Below, piece after piece: positions 51,133-61,556 of a stretch of DNA of 64,000 nt; position 1 is the stretch's first letter; the number at the start of each line of letters is the position of its first letter. Location of the stretch: assembly GCF_000523235.1 (NCBI RefSeq), contig NZ_CP006850.1, positions 4,464,001-4,528,000 on the forward strand. Reading direction: 5' to 3'. The notes beneath the pieces were generated by a model that saw nothing but the letters and a program-made list of their open reading frames with translations, searched no databases and was not told where the DNA came from. The position numbers were made by a program, and so were the translations under genes. Origin of the DNA: Nocardia nova SH22a. GTDB lineage: Bacteria > Actinomycetota > Actinomycetes > Mycobacteriales > Mycobacteriaceae.

Positions 51133-52026
51133 ATGGCCACCGCATTCACCACCACCGAATCCGCCCTGCTGCCGAAGAATTCGACGACACCGGCCGCACC
51201 TGCCGACCCGGCCGCGGCCCGCCGCACCGGGGTCTCGGGCAGCCGGTTTCTCGCCGTCACCGGCCGCTGGGCCTGGCGGGTGTTCAAGCCCGCCCTCGTC
51301 ATCGCGCTGTTCCTGGCCTTCTGGGAGTTCGCCCCGCGGCTCGGTCTGGTCGACGAGATCTTCCTGCCGCCGTTCTCGACCGTCGTCCAGCGTGGCGGCG
51401 AACTGATTCGCAACGGCCAGTTGTGGGACAACACCTCCGCCAGCCTCGGCCGCTCGCTGGCCGGATTCGCGATCGCGGTCGCCATCGCCGTTCCGGCCGG
51501 TATCGCCATCGCGTGGTACAAGCCGATCGCCGATTTCCTGAATCCGCTGCTGGAACTGTTCCGCAACACCGCGGCGCTGGCCCTGCTGCCGGTCTTCATC
51601 CTCATTCTGGGCATCGGCGAGACGTCCAAGGTCGCGATCGTCGTCTATGCCGGGTTCTTCCCGATTCTGCTCAACACCATCAGCGGGGTCCGATCGGTGG
51701 ATCCGCTGCTGATCAAATCGGCCGTGTCCCTGGGATTCTCGCCCTTGCGGTTGTTCCAGAAGGTGATCCTGCCCGCCGCGGTCCCCACGATCTTCACCGG
51801 CATCCGGATGGCGGCCTCGGCCTCCATCCTCGTCCTCATCGCCACCGAGATGGCCGGTGCGCGAGCCGGTCTCGGCTATCTCATCACCGCGGCACAGCAG
51901 AATTTCCAGATTCCCGACATGTATGTCGGCATCGTCGCCATCGCGGTCGTCGGGCTGGTCTACAACGCCGTCCTCGTCGCCATCGAACGCCGCCTCACCC
52001 GCTGGCGCCCCGAATCCACCCGCTGA
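51133..52026 (+). CDS. ABC transporter permease, SsuC/TauC type
   Basis: 297 residues from ATG 51133, with AGGAGG 7 bases upstream. Six membrane segments. The N-terminal 45 residues are polar and Ala/Pro-rich. The EAA-like loop is KSAVSLGFSPLRLFQKVILPAAVPTIFTGIRM, as in sulfonate and taurine permeases. It completes the importer with the two genes before it and is followed 28 bases later by the monooxygenase. Confidence 0.93.
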   Translation: MATAFTTTESALLPKNSTTPAAPADPAAARRTGVSGSRFLAVTGRWAWRVFKPALVIALFLAFWEFAPRLGLVDEIFLPPFSTVVQRGGELIRNGQLWDNTSASLGRSLAGFAIAVAIAVPAGIAIAWYKPIADFLNPLLELFRNTAALALLPVFILILGIGETSKVAIVVYAGFFPILLNTISGVRSVDPLLIKSAVSLGFSPLRLFQKVILPAAVPTIFTGIRMAASASILVLIATEMAGARAGLGYLITAAQQNFQIPDMYVGIVAIAVVGLVYNAVLVAIERRLTRWRPESTR

Positions 52027-52054
52027 CGCACTACCCGGAAGGACGACACGCTCG

Positions 52055-53398
52055 ATGTCGCCATCACGAAAAACCTTTCATCTCAACGCCTTCCTGATGG
52101 GCGTCGGCCACCACGAGGCCGCCTGGCGGCATCCGCGCACCGAGGAGCGCCGTGTCCTGGACGTGCGGCACTTCCAGGAACTGGGCCGTATCGCCGAACG
52201 CGGAAAACTGGATTCGGTCTTCTTCGCCGACGGCCTGGCGGTGGGCCCGCGAATTCAGCGCAACACACTCGCGGTATTCGAACCCGTCACCCTGCTGTCG
52301 GCCATTGCCGCCGTAACCGAGCACGTCGGCCTGATCGCCACCGCATCCACGACCTATAACGAACCTTTCAATCTGGCACGGAAATTCGCCTCGCTCGACC
52401 ACATCAGCGGCGGACGTGCCGGATGGAATATCGTCACCTCGGGCACCGCCGACGAGGCCTACAATTTCGGCTACGACGCCATTCCCGAACATGCCACCAG
52501 ATATGAGCGGGCCACCGAATTCGTCGATGTCGCACTGCAACTGTGGGACAGCTGGGAATCCTCGGCGATCGTGCTCGATCCGGAGGCCGGGGTCTTCGCC
52601 GACCCGGACCGGGTGCACACCATCGATCACGACGGCGACCGGTTCCGGGTGCGCGGCCCGCTGAACTCACCGCGCGGCCCACAGGGGCGGCCCCTGCTGG
52701 TGCAGGCCGGATCTTCCGAGAGCGGAAAGGAATTCGCGGCCCGCTACGCCGAAGCGGTGTTCACCGCGCAGCGCAGTCTCGAGGAAGGTCAGCGTTTCTA
52801 TCGGGATCTGAAAGCGCGGCTGCCGAAGTACGGCCGCGGTCCCGACGAGCTGAAGGTGCTGCCCGGCCTCGTGCCCTACATCGCCGATACACCCGCCGAG
52901 GCGCTCGCGCTGGAGCAGGAGTTCACCGACCTCATCTCCCCCGATTACGCACTGCGCCAACTGTCCACGCAGCTGGGTATCGATCTGACCGGGCATCCGC
53001 TCGACGAGCCGCTGCCGCCGCTGCCGGACGAGGTCGACATCGAGGGCGGGAAATCCCGCTTCACCCTGGTCAAGGAGCTGGCCACCCGGGAACGGCTCAC
53101 CGTGCGCCAGCTCATCGGCAAACTCGGCGGCGGCCGCGGGCACCGCAGTTTCGCGGGCACACCGGAGCAGATCGCCGATGAACTGGAGAGCTGGTTCGAG
53201 GGCGGCGCCGCCGACGGGTTCAACATCATGCCGCCGTATCTGCCCGGCGGGCTCACCGACTTCGTCGACCGTGTGGTGCCGATCCTGCAGGAGCGCGGCC
53301 TGTTCCGCACCGAGTACACCGCCGACACCCTGCGCGGGCACTACGGACTCGCGCCGGTGGAGAGCCGGTTCGCCGTCGAGAGCCCGCTCAGCGCCTGA
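52055..53398 (+). CDS. LLM-class flavin-dependent monooxygenase, NtaA/DmoA/SnaA type
   Basis: 447 residues from ATG 52055. The bacterial luciferase-like barrel has LDSVFFADGLAVGPRIQRNTLAVFEPVTLLSAIAAVTEHVGLIATASTTYNEPFNLARKFASLDHISGGRAGWNIVTS, which groups with NtaA, DszA, DmoA and SnaA enzymes. These use FMNH2 from a separate reductase to cleave C-S bonds or open rings. As the last gene of a sulfonate ABC operon it probably desulfurises the imported compound. No flavin reductase lies nearby. A hairpin follows the stop. Confidence 0.88.
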   Translation: MSPSRKTFHLNAFLMGVGHHEAAWRHPRTEERRVLDVRHFQELGRIAERGKLDSVFFADGLAVGPRIQRNTLAVFEPVTLLSAIAAVTEHVGLIATASTTYNEPFNLARKFASLDHISGGRAGWNIVTSGTADEAYNFGYDAIPEHATRYERATEFVDVALQLWDSWESSAIVLDPEAGVFADPDRVHTIDHDGDRFRVRGPLNSPRGPQGRPLLVQAGSSESGKEFAARYAEAVFTAQRSLEEGQRFYRDLKARLPKYGRGPDELKVLPGLVPYIADTPAEALALEQEFTDLISPDYALRQLSTQLGIDLTGHPLDEPLPPLPDEVDIEGGKSRFTLVKELATRERLTVRQLIGKLGGGRGHRSFAGTPEQIADELESWFEGGAADGFNIMPPYLPGGLTDFVDRVVPILQERGLFRTEYTADTLRGHYGLAPVESRFAVESPLSA

Positions 53399-53405
53399 TT
53401 CGACA

Positions 53406-53442
53406 CGACAGGCCCGCCCGGAGGTTCCGGGCGGGCCTGTCG
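53406..53442. terminator. Strong bidirectional hairpin between sulfonate operon and rpf-like gene
   Basis: CGACAGGCCCGCCCGGA (53406-53422) pairs perfectly with TCCGGGCGGGCCTGTCG (53426-53442), a 17-bp stem with a 3-base loop. It lies between two converging genes, 8 bases after the monooxygenase stop, so it likely ends both transcripts. Confidence 0.85.
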
Positions 53443-53468
53443 GCACGCTGATGCGGTGCGGGGAACCC

Positions 53469-54198
<730 letters not shown>

Positions 54199-56355
54199 TC
54201 AGCGCTCGGCGACCGCCGTCGGCCACCGCATCGGGGTCGTGGCGAGGTCATCGGCGCTCCGGCCGAGACGCCGCTCGATCACCCCTCGGTATATGGCCGT
54301 GATCAGGGGTTTCTCCTGTGGCCGGTCGGGTCGGCGGGACTCGGCGTACCGCAGCCACACCCAGGCCTGCGCCAGGATCTCGGTCTGGTCCGGCGTGTCG
54401 CCCAGCAGCAGTCCACCGTAGCCGGGCACCACGACCGCCGCGCCGCCCAGATGTTGCAGGCATCGGCAGATGCCCAGCTCATGACCCAGATCCCGGTAGC
54501 GGGTCAGGGCCAGCAACCACCATCGCAGCGCGCGCCGCGGTTCACCGCGCATCCACCACAGCACACCCAGGATCTCGAAGGTGTGCGCGCGGCCGGACGG
54601 ATTGCGCCCGCCGCGGGTCAGCGATTCGGCCAGTTCCAGCCGGTCACGCGCGGCATCGAGGCGTCCCTGGTACAGATGGGCGATCGCGAGGTCGATCAGG
54701 GTGGCGACCTCGCCGGTGACATCACGGCGCGGCAACAGCCACCAGGCGCGTTCGAAACCGTCCACGGCGGCCGCCAGCGGGTCGGGATCCTCTCCCGGAC
54801 CACGCCGTCGCCAGGTGCGGCGCCTCGGGGGTGTGGCCGTCGAGACCGAGTCCGCCGCCTCGCCCGCCGCGCCTTCGGCGGCGGATTCCGCTCCGGTCGC
54901 CCCCTCTGTCCCGGTATCGGGCGCGGCCGTCACAGCAGGTCCGGTGGCAGCGTCGACGACAATCACTTTGGTATCACCAGAACCATTGGCATCACCAGTC
55001 ACTACAGCATCAATAGCCACAGCAGAATCACCAGTGTGGGCAGCGGCATCAGACCCACCGATATCAGTGGGCGGCGATGCGATTCGCTGGGCCGCACTGT
55101 CGGTCACGGCGACCGGGGGCGGCGCCGGGGCGAGAGGTGCGGCGACGACGACGTCGGCGCTGGTGCCGCCGAATCGGCCCGATGCGGCCGCGTGCGGGAT
55201 GTGCGTGTCGGGGTGGCGGTATCGCTCCAGGTTGCGGAGCGCGATCTCGTGGGTGCGGCGGGCGCGCAGGCCGGTCGTTCCGCGGCGCCGCCGCCATCTC
55301 CGGCGGCGGGCGGGGCCTTCGCCGAGATCGCCGCAGCGTAGCGCCGCCAGATCCGCGATCTCGGGATGCTCGGTACCGGCCAGGGCGCGCATCGCCTCGG
55401 CCGCATCCGCGCAGCCGCGCACCCCGATGCGGGCGTACCAGGTGTCGAGCGCGTCGGCGATGCGGGCCAGGGCCAGGGTGTCGAGGTCGATGCCGTGTTC
55501 GAACACGGCGCACTCGTGCAGCAGTTCGGCCAGCCGATCGGCCGAGCCCACGAACCATCGGTGCGCACCGGCGCCGAGGCGGTCCGAATCCAGGGCCACC
55601 ACCCATCGGCCCGCGAGATCCGCGTAGTGGCGGACCAGCGCGGGCAGAGCGGCCCGCCACTCCGGCGTGCGCCGGATGGTCCCCGGCTCGCCGCGCACAC
55701 CGGTGTCCACCGCGGCCGTGGTCGCCTCGGGCGCGACCGGTCTGTGCACCCGGAACCGGTCGTGGCCGCCGTGGACCACGACACCGTCGGCGGTGAGCCG
55801 GGCCAGGACACCGCTGGCATCCCGGTAGGCCACCGCATGCTCACCGGGCAGCACATCGGCGGAGTCGAGCATCGCGGTGACCATGTCGTAGAGGGCGGCC
55901 GACTCGTAGTCGCCGAACGGCAGTGCCCGCAGGACCCCGGCGATGTCCCGATCCCGCGGCGGAGCATCCGGCGCGCTGCCGGATGTCCCGGCGCCCGGCG
56001 CGTCGAGGATGTCCGGATTCGCGTCGGGTGCGATCGGGGGCACCACGAGGTCGGCGGTCATATCCAGTTCCCGGCGGATGCGTGCGCTCTCGCGCGTATC
56101 CGTCAGCCAGCGTCCCAGCCGGTACAGCACGGTCAGCGTGATGACCGCGAGCGCCACCCAGCGCAGCGCCCCGGCCAGGGAGTTCAAGAAGTGGCTCCGG
56201 CTGACCGAGCCCTCGAGCACCTGCGCCACCAGTTCGATCAGCAGGGATGTGGACACTACCGTGGCCGCACCCAGAAAGCCTTGCCACACCGATGATTTCG
56301 GCATCGCGATCAGCGCCGACACCGAATCGCGACGCTCGCCCGGACGATCGTTCAT
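54199..56355 (-). CDS. Two-TM protein with TPR-like C-terminal region, ABC-operon partner
   Basis: 718 residues from ATG 56355, overlapping the permease stop (ATGA). Two membrane helices near residues 27-47 and 65-85, then a Pro/Ala-rich cytosolic region with no known domain. A low-complexity Ala/Thr/Gly-rich linker around residues 425-500 is coded by unusually AT-rich DNA. The C-terminal TPR-like helices (about 545-700) include VATLIDLAIAHLYQGRLDAARDRLELAESL and RRALRWWLLALTRYRDLGHELGI. A scaffold or regulator of the transporter is a guess. Confidence 0.6.
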   Translation of the reverse strand: MNDRPGERRDSVSALIAMPKSSVWQGFLGAATVVSTSLLIELVAQVLEGSVSRSHFLNSLAGALRWVALAVITLTVLYRLGRWLTDTRESARIRRELDMTADLVVPPIAPDANPDILDAPGAGTSGSAPDAPPRDRDIAGVLRALPFGDYESAALYDMVTAMLDSADVLPGEHAVAYRDASGVLARLTADGVVVHGGHDRFRVHRPVAPEATTAAVDTGVRGEPGTIRRTPEWRAALPALVRHYADLAGRWVVALDSDRLGAGAHRWFVGSADRLAELLHECAVFEHGIDLDTLALARIADALDTWYARIGVRGCADAAEAMRALAGTEHPEIADLAALRCGDLGEGPARRRRWRRRRGTTGLRARRTHEIALRNLERYRHPDTHIPHAAASGRFGGTSADVVVAAPLAPAPPPVAVTDSAAQRIASPPTDIGGSDAAAHTGDSAVAIDAVVTGDANGSGDTKVIVVDAATGPAVTAAPDTGTEGATGAESAAEGAAGEAADSVSTATPPRRRTWRRRGPGEDPDPLAAAVDGFERAWWLLPRRDVTGEVATLIDLAIAHLYQGRLDAARDRLELAESLTRGGRNPSGRAHTFEILGVLWWMRGEPRRALRWWLLALTRYRDLGHELGICRCLQHLGGAAVVVPGYGGLLLGDTPDQTEILAQAWVWLRYAESRRPDRPQEKPLITAIYRGVIERRLGRSADDLATTPMRWPTAVAER

Positions 56356-58913
56356 CGCACGAACCCTCCGGTCAGGCCCGGTACCAGGAACCGCCGCCAG
56401 GTGGCCAGCAGCAGCACGACCGGCGGCACCGTGGACAGCAGGGCGCCGGCGGCGAGATGGGCGGCGTTCTCCTGGAACTGGCGCGCATCACCCCACAGCA
56501 GCAGCGACCACGGGCTCACGTCGGCGCCGCTGACCAGCAGCCCGACGAAGAAGTCGTTCCACACCTGTACCAGTTCGAGCACCGCGACCGCGCCCACCGC
56601 GGGCCACGCGGTCGACATCAGCCGCCCCACCACCGCCCACGGCCGCGCCAGACCGCGCAGGGTGTCGGCGACCGAACTGTCCGCGGGCGCCAGCAGCGCG
56701 CCGCGCAGGATCAGGATCGCGATGGGCAATCCGATCGCGGCGTGCACCACGATCAGTGAGGAGATCGAGGTGCCGGACAGTCCGAACAGGTCGATCACGT
56801 GCCGGATGGGCCCGACGTACAGCTGTGCGGGCAGGACGGTGAACACCACGAGCACCACCACGGCCAGCCGGGCCGGCGGTGCGCCCGCGGGGAGTGCGGC
56901 CAGCCGGTGCGCGACCGGGAACGCCGCGCCGAGGACGAGCACCATCGCCCACAGCGCGACCCAGCCCGTATTCGCCATGGCGTGCAACAACTCCCGGTGC
57001 TGCCAGACCGAGCCCGGGCCGGTGAACGCGGGACCGTCGGCGCCCGCCCAGCTGAACACGGCCAGGGCCACCAGCGGCCCCACCGACAGCAGTGACACCA
57101 GACCGACCCGCACGATGCCCCGCGCATTCCGGCGCGCCCGGACCGGATCGGCGGCGGGACGGCGTATCCATCCCACCCGATGGCGGCGCACGGTGGTCTG
57201 CAGGATCCACGCCGCCGAGCCGATCAGTACCGCGAGCGGAAGTGAATAGGCCGCCGCCACACCGGGATCGGCGTCGGGGTCCGATACGAGCCGCCACCAG
57301 TGCACGGTCGCGGAGTCGAGCGAGTACTGCAGCGCGCCGGGAACCGCGATCAGCACGAGGTCGAAGATGCGGGCCGCGGCGACCGCGACCACCAGGCCGA
57401 GGATCAGGAACACCGGGCGCACGAGTTCGAGCAACCGTATCCGGGTCCGGATCGTGCTGCCGGCGTCCTCGAGGTAGCCGCGCCGCACCGGATCGGTCTC
57501 GATTGCGGCGATCGCCGCCCGGAACAGGCAGAACAGCGCACCGAGCCAGCACCACAGGAAGGCCACGATCAACATGGTCATCAGCCAGATCCGCTGCCCG
57601 GTCACCCCCGGCACCGGCATCCGGTAATCGGGATTCTCGGCCAGTAGCCGCAGGGCGAGCCCCGCGACGAACGCCGAGACGCCGAACGGCAGGATCAGCG
57701 GCTGCCACGGCCACCAGGTCCGGCGCCCGTGCCAGGCCAGTTCCAGGGCCAGCACGAGCACCACGACCCCGCACAGCACCCACAGCAATGTCCGGAAATA
57801 GGCGCCCCGACCACTCGGCCCCAGCTCCACCCCGATGCCGTACACGGTCACCGCGAGGGCGGCCACCAGAACCGCCCACCACAGCGACCGCCAGCGCAGC
57901 CGCGCGAACGCACCCCGTACCACCTGGAAAGACCACTGCGACAACCTGTTTCGCAGCCCGATCCCGACGGCTCCCGAGGTGCCCGACTGCGCCGACACCA
58001 CCTGGGTCGACCCCGGCCGCTCGGCACCCCGGCTCGCGGAATCCTGTTGCAGCTCCGATCGATCGCCGCAGGCCCGTACGACGTCGGCGGATGGATCCGG
58101 GCGACCCGCAGACGCATCCGCGATATCGACCGGCCGACTCGGGCGCCCCGCCGGCCCGCCCACACCATCAACCGGGAGACCCGAGCGATCCACCGGTCCA
58201 GCCACTACATCTCCTGGCGAATCCGGTCGACCGATCTCGGAGCCCGGCCGAGTGGCGGCCAGCTGACGACCCGCCTCGTCCACGACATCGACCGGAAGAT
58301 CCGGCGGGCCCACAGATCCGCCCCCGATATCGACGGGCACATCCGGTCGACCGGGCACATCGACAGCCTCGACCGCGACACCTGAGTGAGCGATGGACGG
58401 GGGCGATTGCACCGATCGACCACTCGAAACATCGACGGCATCGCCTGGAACCAGCTCGCCAGCCGACCCGCCCGCGACATCCACCGGCGCATCCAGTCGA
58501 CCGGACGCGTCCACGGCCTCGACGGCGGCGTTCCCAGGAGCACCGGACGAGGCCGATGTGCCGATCGGCAGCGCCTGGACGTGCGCGGATTCCGTCTCAC
58601 CGGCGGAGCTGCCCCCAGCGGGCGCGGGGGACTCTTTCTCCTGGTGTCCGGCCCGCCACAGCAGCGTCGACGCGGCGATGAGCACCACCAGCAGGGCGCA
58701 CCACACGACCATGGCTCGTTGTGCGTGTGCCGCCGTCCATACGGTGGTCGCCGCGGGGCCCACCAGCAGGACGAGGATCAGGATCAGTGCGGGGAGCTGG
58801 GCGGGCCAGGTGGCCCATCGGTGCGGGTGGCGGCCCGGGACCACCGGGCCCGCGAGCCGGGCGGGCGCCAGTTCCACGGTCAGGCCGTGGGCGCTGAGCT
58901 TTCCGGCCGTCAT
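56352..58913 (-). CDS. Fused ABC sugar-type permease (two permease halves plus long linker)
   Basis: 853 residues starting at ATG 58913 (ATGA overlap with the binding protein). A short two-TM N-terminal part (about residues 38-86) is followed by a 230-residue low-complexity insert (about 90-318) built of PVD(V/I)xGxxGRPD-like units. The transporter core has about 12 more membrane segments. The first half carries YLEDAGSTIRTRIRLLELVRP and the second SSVADTLRGLARPWAVVGRLM, each in the place of an EAA loop. MalF- and MalG-like subunits are normally separate; here they are one chain. The ATPase is not in the operon. Confidence 0.75.
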   Translation of the reverse strand: MTAGKLSAHGLTVELAPARLAGPVVPGRHPHRWATWPAQLPALILILVLLVGPAATTVWTAAHAQRAMVVWCALLVVLIAASTLLWRAGHQEKESPAPAGGSSAGETESAHVQALPIGTSASSGAPGNAAVEAVDASGRLDAPVDVAGGSAGELVPGDAVDVSSGRSVQSPPSIAHSGVAVEAVDVPGRPDVPVDIGGGSVGPPDLPVDVVDEAGRQLAATRPGSEIGRPDSPGDVVAGPVDRSGLPVDGVGGPAGRPSRPVDIADASAGRPDPSADVVRACGDRSELQQDSASRGAERPGSTQVVSAQSGTSGAVGIGLRNRLSQWSFQVVRGAFARLRWRSLWWAVLVAALAVTVYGIGVELGPSGRGAYFRTLLWVLCGVVVLVLALELAWHGRRTWWPWQPLILPFGVSAFVAGLALRLLAENPDYRMPVPGVTGQRIWLMTMLIVAFLWCWLGALFCLFRAAIAAIETDPVRRGYLEDAGSTIRTRIRLLELVRPVFLILGLVVAVAAARIFDLVLIAVPGALQYSLDSATVHWWRLVSDPDADPGVAAAYSLPLAVLIGSAAWILQTTVRRHRVGWIRRPAADPVRARRNARGIVRVGLVSLLSVGPLVALAVFSWAGADGPAFTGPGSVWQHRELLHAMANTGWVALWAMVLVLGAAFPVAHRLAALPAGAPPARLAVVVLVVFTVLPAQLYVGPIRHVIDLFGLSGTSISSLIVVHAAIGLPIAILILRGALLAPADSSVADTLRGLARPWAVVGRLMSTAWPAVGAVAVLELVQVWNDFFVGLLVSGADVSPWSLLLWGDARQFQENAAHLAAGALLSTVPPVVLLLATWRRFLVPGLTGGFVR

Positions 58914-60205
58914 CGCGGCCTCCGTTCGAAATCCTGCATGGTCCGCACGGCCTGATCGACCGCCGCATCGGTGCGGTCGCCCCGGCCGTCGCCGACGGTG
59001 ACGAGCAGATCGGTCAGCGCCCGCCACAGTCCCTCGCGGCGTCCGGCGGCGCCGATGAGGTCGGCGAAATCGAAGTGGGTCCACGAATGCAGGTCGGCGG
59101 CAACGGGTTCCAGCAGCGGCGGATGATCGGGCACCGTCCGGGTGCCCGGCGCGAGGAAGCCGCCGAAATCGCTGATCCAGCCCGCGACCGCGCCCGGTGC
59201 GGTCAGCGCCTCGATCACCGGTTCGACATTGTGGGCTCCCGAGGCGGTCGCCACGATCACATCGCCGCCACCGATCGCGGGGCGCGGTCTTCCCGGCGCC
59301 ACCGCCGGGAACGGCATCACACCGACGGCCTCCTTGGACCGCCGGGCCCGGCGCAGGCAGCTGTTCACGATCGGCTCGGCGAAATCGGGCGCCACCACCA
59401 TCGCCGCGCGGCGATGTTCGAACACCTCCCGGACCGAGTCGGGGAACTGCGAGGTCAGGGTGGCGGCCAGCCCGCCGGGAAAGGTGTTGCGCGGCGACCA
59501 CAGCGTGGCCAGGCGGCGCATACCCGCGCGCACCGCGTCGCTGTTCCAGTCCCGCGGCCCGGTCCGGGGGTCGTCCACCGCCAGCCGCTCGTAGTCCCCG
59601 GGTGATTCGCTGAACAGAACATTGCCGAACAGGTCCGCGAGCACCCAGCCGTCGGCCGCGCCGAGTGCGAACGGATTCCTGTCGGTCGCCGCCGCGGCAC
59701 GCTGCGGCCAGTCCGACACCGTCCATTCCTTCGGATCGTCGCGCGGACCGGAGCCCCGGAAGGCGTATCGGTCATACCACAGCAGCGATTTGTCGGCGGC
59801 CTTGAACGGAATCCCGTAGAGCGCCTTGTCTTTCCACACCAGTGGTTCCCACTGCGGGCGATAGCGCGGGCCGTCCGCGTCGGCCCACAGTGTGGGCGGC
59901 AGGGCACGCAGGGTGCCACCGGCCAGCTCCGGGATCCGGCCGATATCGGGCAGCATCACCAGATCCGGCGCCGAACGTCCGCGCGCCTGCAGGGCGGTGT
60001 CGATATCGTCGCCCAGCGGCAGCACCGCCACCGTATCGGCCAGGCCCGCGTCGGCGAGCACCCGGCGGAAGGCGATCAGCTCGGATCCGCTCCACGGCAC
60101 CGCGATTCGGACCGACGCCGGATGTCCGAACAGGACGCCGGGCGCGCAGGCCGACAGCAGCGGCGCCAGCGCGGCCGCGCGCAACACCGTCCTCCGCTTC
60201 GCCAT
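58910..60205 (-). CDS. ABC-type extracellular solute-binding lipoprotein
   Basis: 431 residues from ATG 60205; GTG 60211 is close by. The signal peptide ends in a lipobox (ALAPLLSAC, about residue 20). The sequence follows the family 1 sugar-binding pattern: RIAVPWSGSELIAFRRVLADAG, DLVMLPDIGRI, YGIPFKAADKSLLWYD and GDVIVATASGAHNVEPVIEALTAP. The GGDVIV segment, preceding the last domain, is typical. It heads an operon with the fused permease and the TPR protein, overlapping by 4 bases. Ligand unknown, probably a sugar or oligosaccharide. Confidence 0.83.
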   Translation of the reverse strand: MAKRRTVLRAAALAPLLSACAPGVLFGHPASVRIAVPWSGSELIAFRRVLADAGLADTVAVLPLGDDIDTALQARGRSAPDLVMLPDIGRIPELAGGTLRALPPTLWADADGPRYRPQWEPLVWKDKALYGIPFKAADKSLLWYDRYAFRGSGPRDDPKEWTVSDWPQRAAAATDRNPFALGAADGWVLADLFGNVLFSESPGDYERLAVDDPRTGPRDWNSDAVRAGMRRLATLWSPRNTFPGGLAATLTSQFPDSVREVFEHRRAAMVVAPDFAEPIVNSCLRRARRSKEAVGVMPFPAVAPGRPRPAIGGGDVIVATASGAHNVEPVIEALTAPGAVAGWISDFGGFLAPGTRTVPDHPPLLEPVAADLHSWTHFDFADLIGAAGRREGLWRALTDLLVTVGDGRGDRTDAAVDQAVRTMQDFERRPR

Positions 60206-60250
60206 CGCCACCCCCGAGAGAACCGAGTCCACCTGCCGGGCATCAGAATT

Positions 60251-60284
60251 CGAATGCCGGCCCGCAGTCGCGGACCGGCATTCG
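60251..60284. terminator. Hairpin after SPFH gene
   Basis: CGAATGCCGG (60251-60260) pairs with CCGGCATTCG (60275-60284), and CCGC/GCGG continues the stem to an AGTC loop. It lies between the SPFH stop and the binding-protein start, both leftward, so it likely ends the SPFH/NfeD transcript. Confidence 0.65.
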
Positions 60285-60311
60285 GATCATCGCTGATATC
60301 GGGGGTACCCG

Positions 60312-61556
60312 TTACCGCCCCGGATATTCCGGCGGCTGCCACGGCCGGCCCCCGGCCTCGGGGCGGGGCGCCTGCTGTGGTTGCTGTTGCGGCGCGGGCG
60401 GGATCGGCGCGCTCTGGGTCGGCAACGGCCGCGGCGACGGCGGAGGTGCGGTCAGCGGTGAGTCGACCGGTGTCGCCGCCGCCGCTTCTGCGGCACGTAC
60501 GGCGCGCTCGGCGGCCGGGTCGGTCTTGATGTCGAACCAGTCGGCGACTTCCTCGGCATCGTCGTCGGGACCGCTCGTCGAATCGTCGTCGGGGCTGGAT
60601 TCGTACCGGAATACACCGTCGTCGCCCTGGGTCCCGAAGTTGCGGGCGAACCCTTCCAGTGCCTTGCCGAAATCGCTGGGCACCATCCACACCTTGTTCG
60701 CGTCGCCCTTGGCGACCAGCGGCAGGGTCTGCATGTACTGGTAGGCAAGCAGTTCCGGGGTGGGCTTGCCGGATTTGATTGCCGCGAAGACCTTTTCGAT
60801 GGCCTTCGCCTGGCCCTGGGCCTGCAGGTAGGCCGCGGCGCGTTCACCCTGTGCCCGCAGGATCCGGCTCTGCCGTTCACCCTCGGCGGACAGGATCGCC
60901 GACTGCTTGGAGCCCTCGGCCGCGAGGATCTGCGACTGCTTGGCACCTTCGGCGGTCTTGATCTGCGCCTCGCGATTACCTTCGGCGGTCAGGATTATCG
61001 CGCGCTTCTCACGGTCGGCCTTCATCTGCTTCTCCATCGATTCCTGGATCGACGGCGGCGGATCGATGGCCTTCAGTTCCACTCGCGCGACCCGCAGGCC
61101 CCAGCGGCCGGTGGCCTCGTCCAGGACACCACGCAGCTGCGAGTTGATCTGGTCGCGGGAGGTCAGCGTCTCCTCCAGGGTCATACCACCGACCACGTTG
61201 CGCAGCGTGGTGATGGTGAGCTGCTCGACCGCGGCGATGTAGTTGCTGATCTCGTAGACCGCCGCCTGCGGGCTGGTGACCTGGAAGTACACCACCGAGT
61301 CGATCTGCACGGTGAGGTTGTCCTGGGTGATCACCGGCTGCGGCGGGAAGGACACGACCCGCTCGCGCAGATCCACCTTCGCGCGGATCCGGTCGGCGAA
61401 CGGGACCAGGAAGGTCAACTGCCCGGAGACGGTGCGCGAATATCTGCCCAGCCGCTCGATGACCGCGGCTTCGGCCTGTGGCACGAGCGCGATCGACTTG
61501 AAGACCACCACCGCGACCAGCACCACGATGACGATCGCGACGATCAGTACAGCCAT
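60312..61556 (-). CDS. SPFH/band-7 protein (stomatin/QmcA type)
   Basis: 414 residues from ATG 61556. One N-terminal membrane helix (about residues 2-24), then the SPFH domain (AEAAVIERLGRYSRTV, ERVVSFPPQPVITQDNLTVQIDSVVYFQV, LDEATGRWGLRVARVELKAIDPP), a repeated coiled coil (about 190-260, units of EGxKQSxIL), and a Pro/Gln-rich C-terminal tail. This is the stomatin/QmcA class, which assembles around membrane proteases. The NfeD gene lies one codon away. Confidence 0.9.
   Translation of the reverse strand: MAVLIVAIVIVVLVAVVVFKSIALVPQAEAAVIERLGRYSRTVSGQLTFLVPFADRIRAKVDLRERVVSFPPQPVITQDNLTVQIDSVVYFQVTSPQAAVYEISNYIAAVEQLTITTLRNVVGGMTLEETLTSRDQINSQLRGVLDEATGRWGLRVARVELKAIDPPPSIQESMEKQMKADREKRAIILTAEGNREAQIKTAEGAKQSQILAAEGSKQSAILSAEGERQSRILRAQGERAAAYLQAQGQAKAIEKVFAAIKSGKPTPELLAYQYMQTLPLVAKGDANKVWMVPSDFGKALEGFARNFGTQGDDGVFRYESSPDDDSTSGPDDDAEEVADWFDIKTDPAAERAVRAAEAAAATPVDSPLTAPPPSPRPLPTQSAPIPPAPQQQPQQAPRPEAGGRPWQPPEYPGR

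Noticed and set aside
58914..59726. Upstream extension of the fused permease frame
   Set aside because: It runs antisense-like through the binding-protein gene with Arg/Gly-rich sequence; ATG 58913 overlaps the binding-protein stop.
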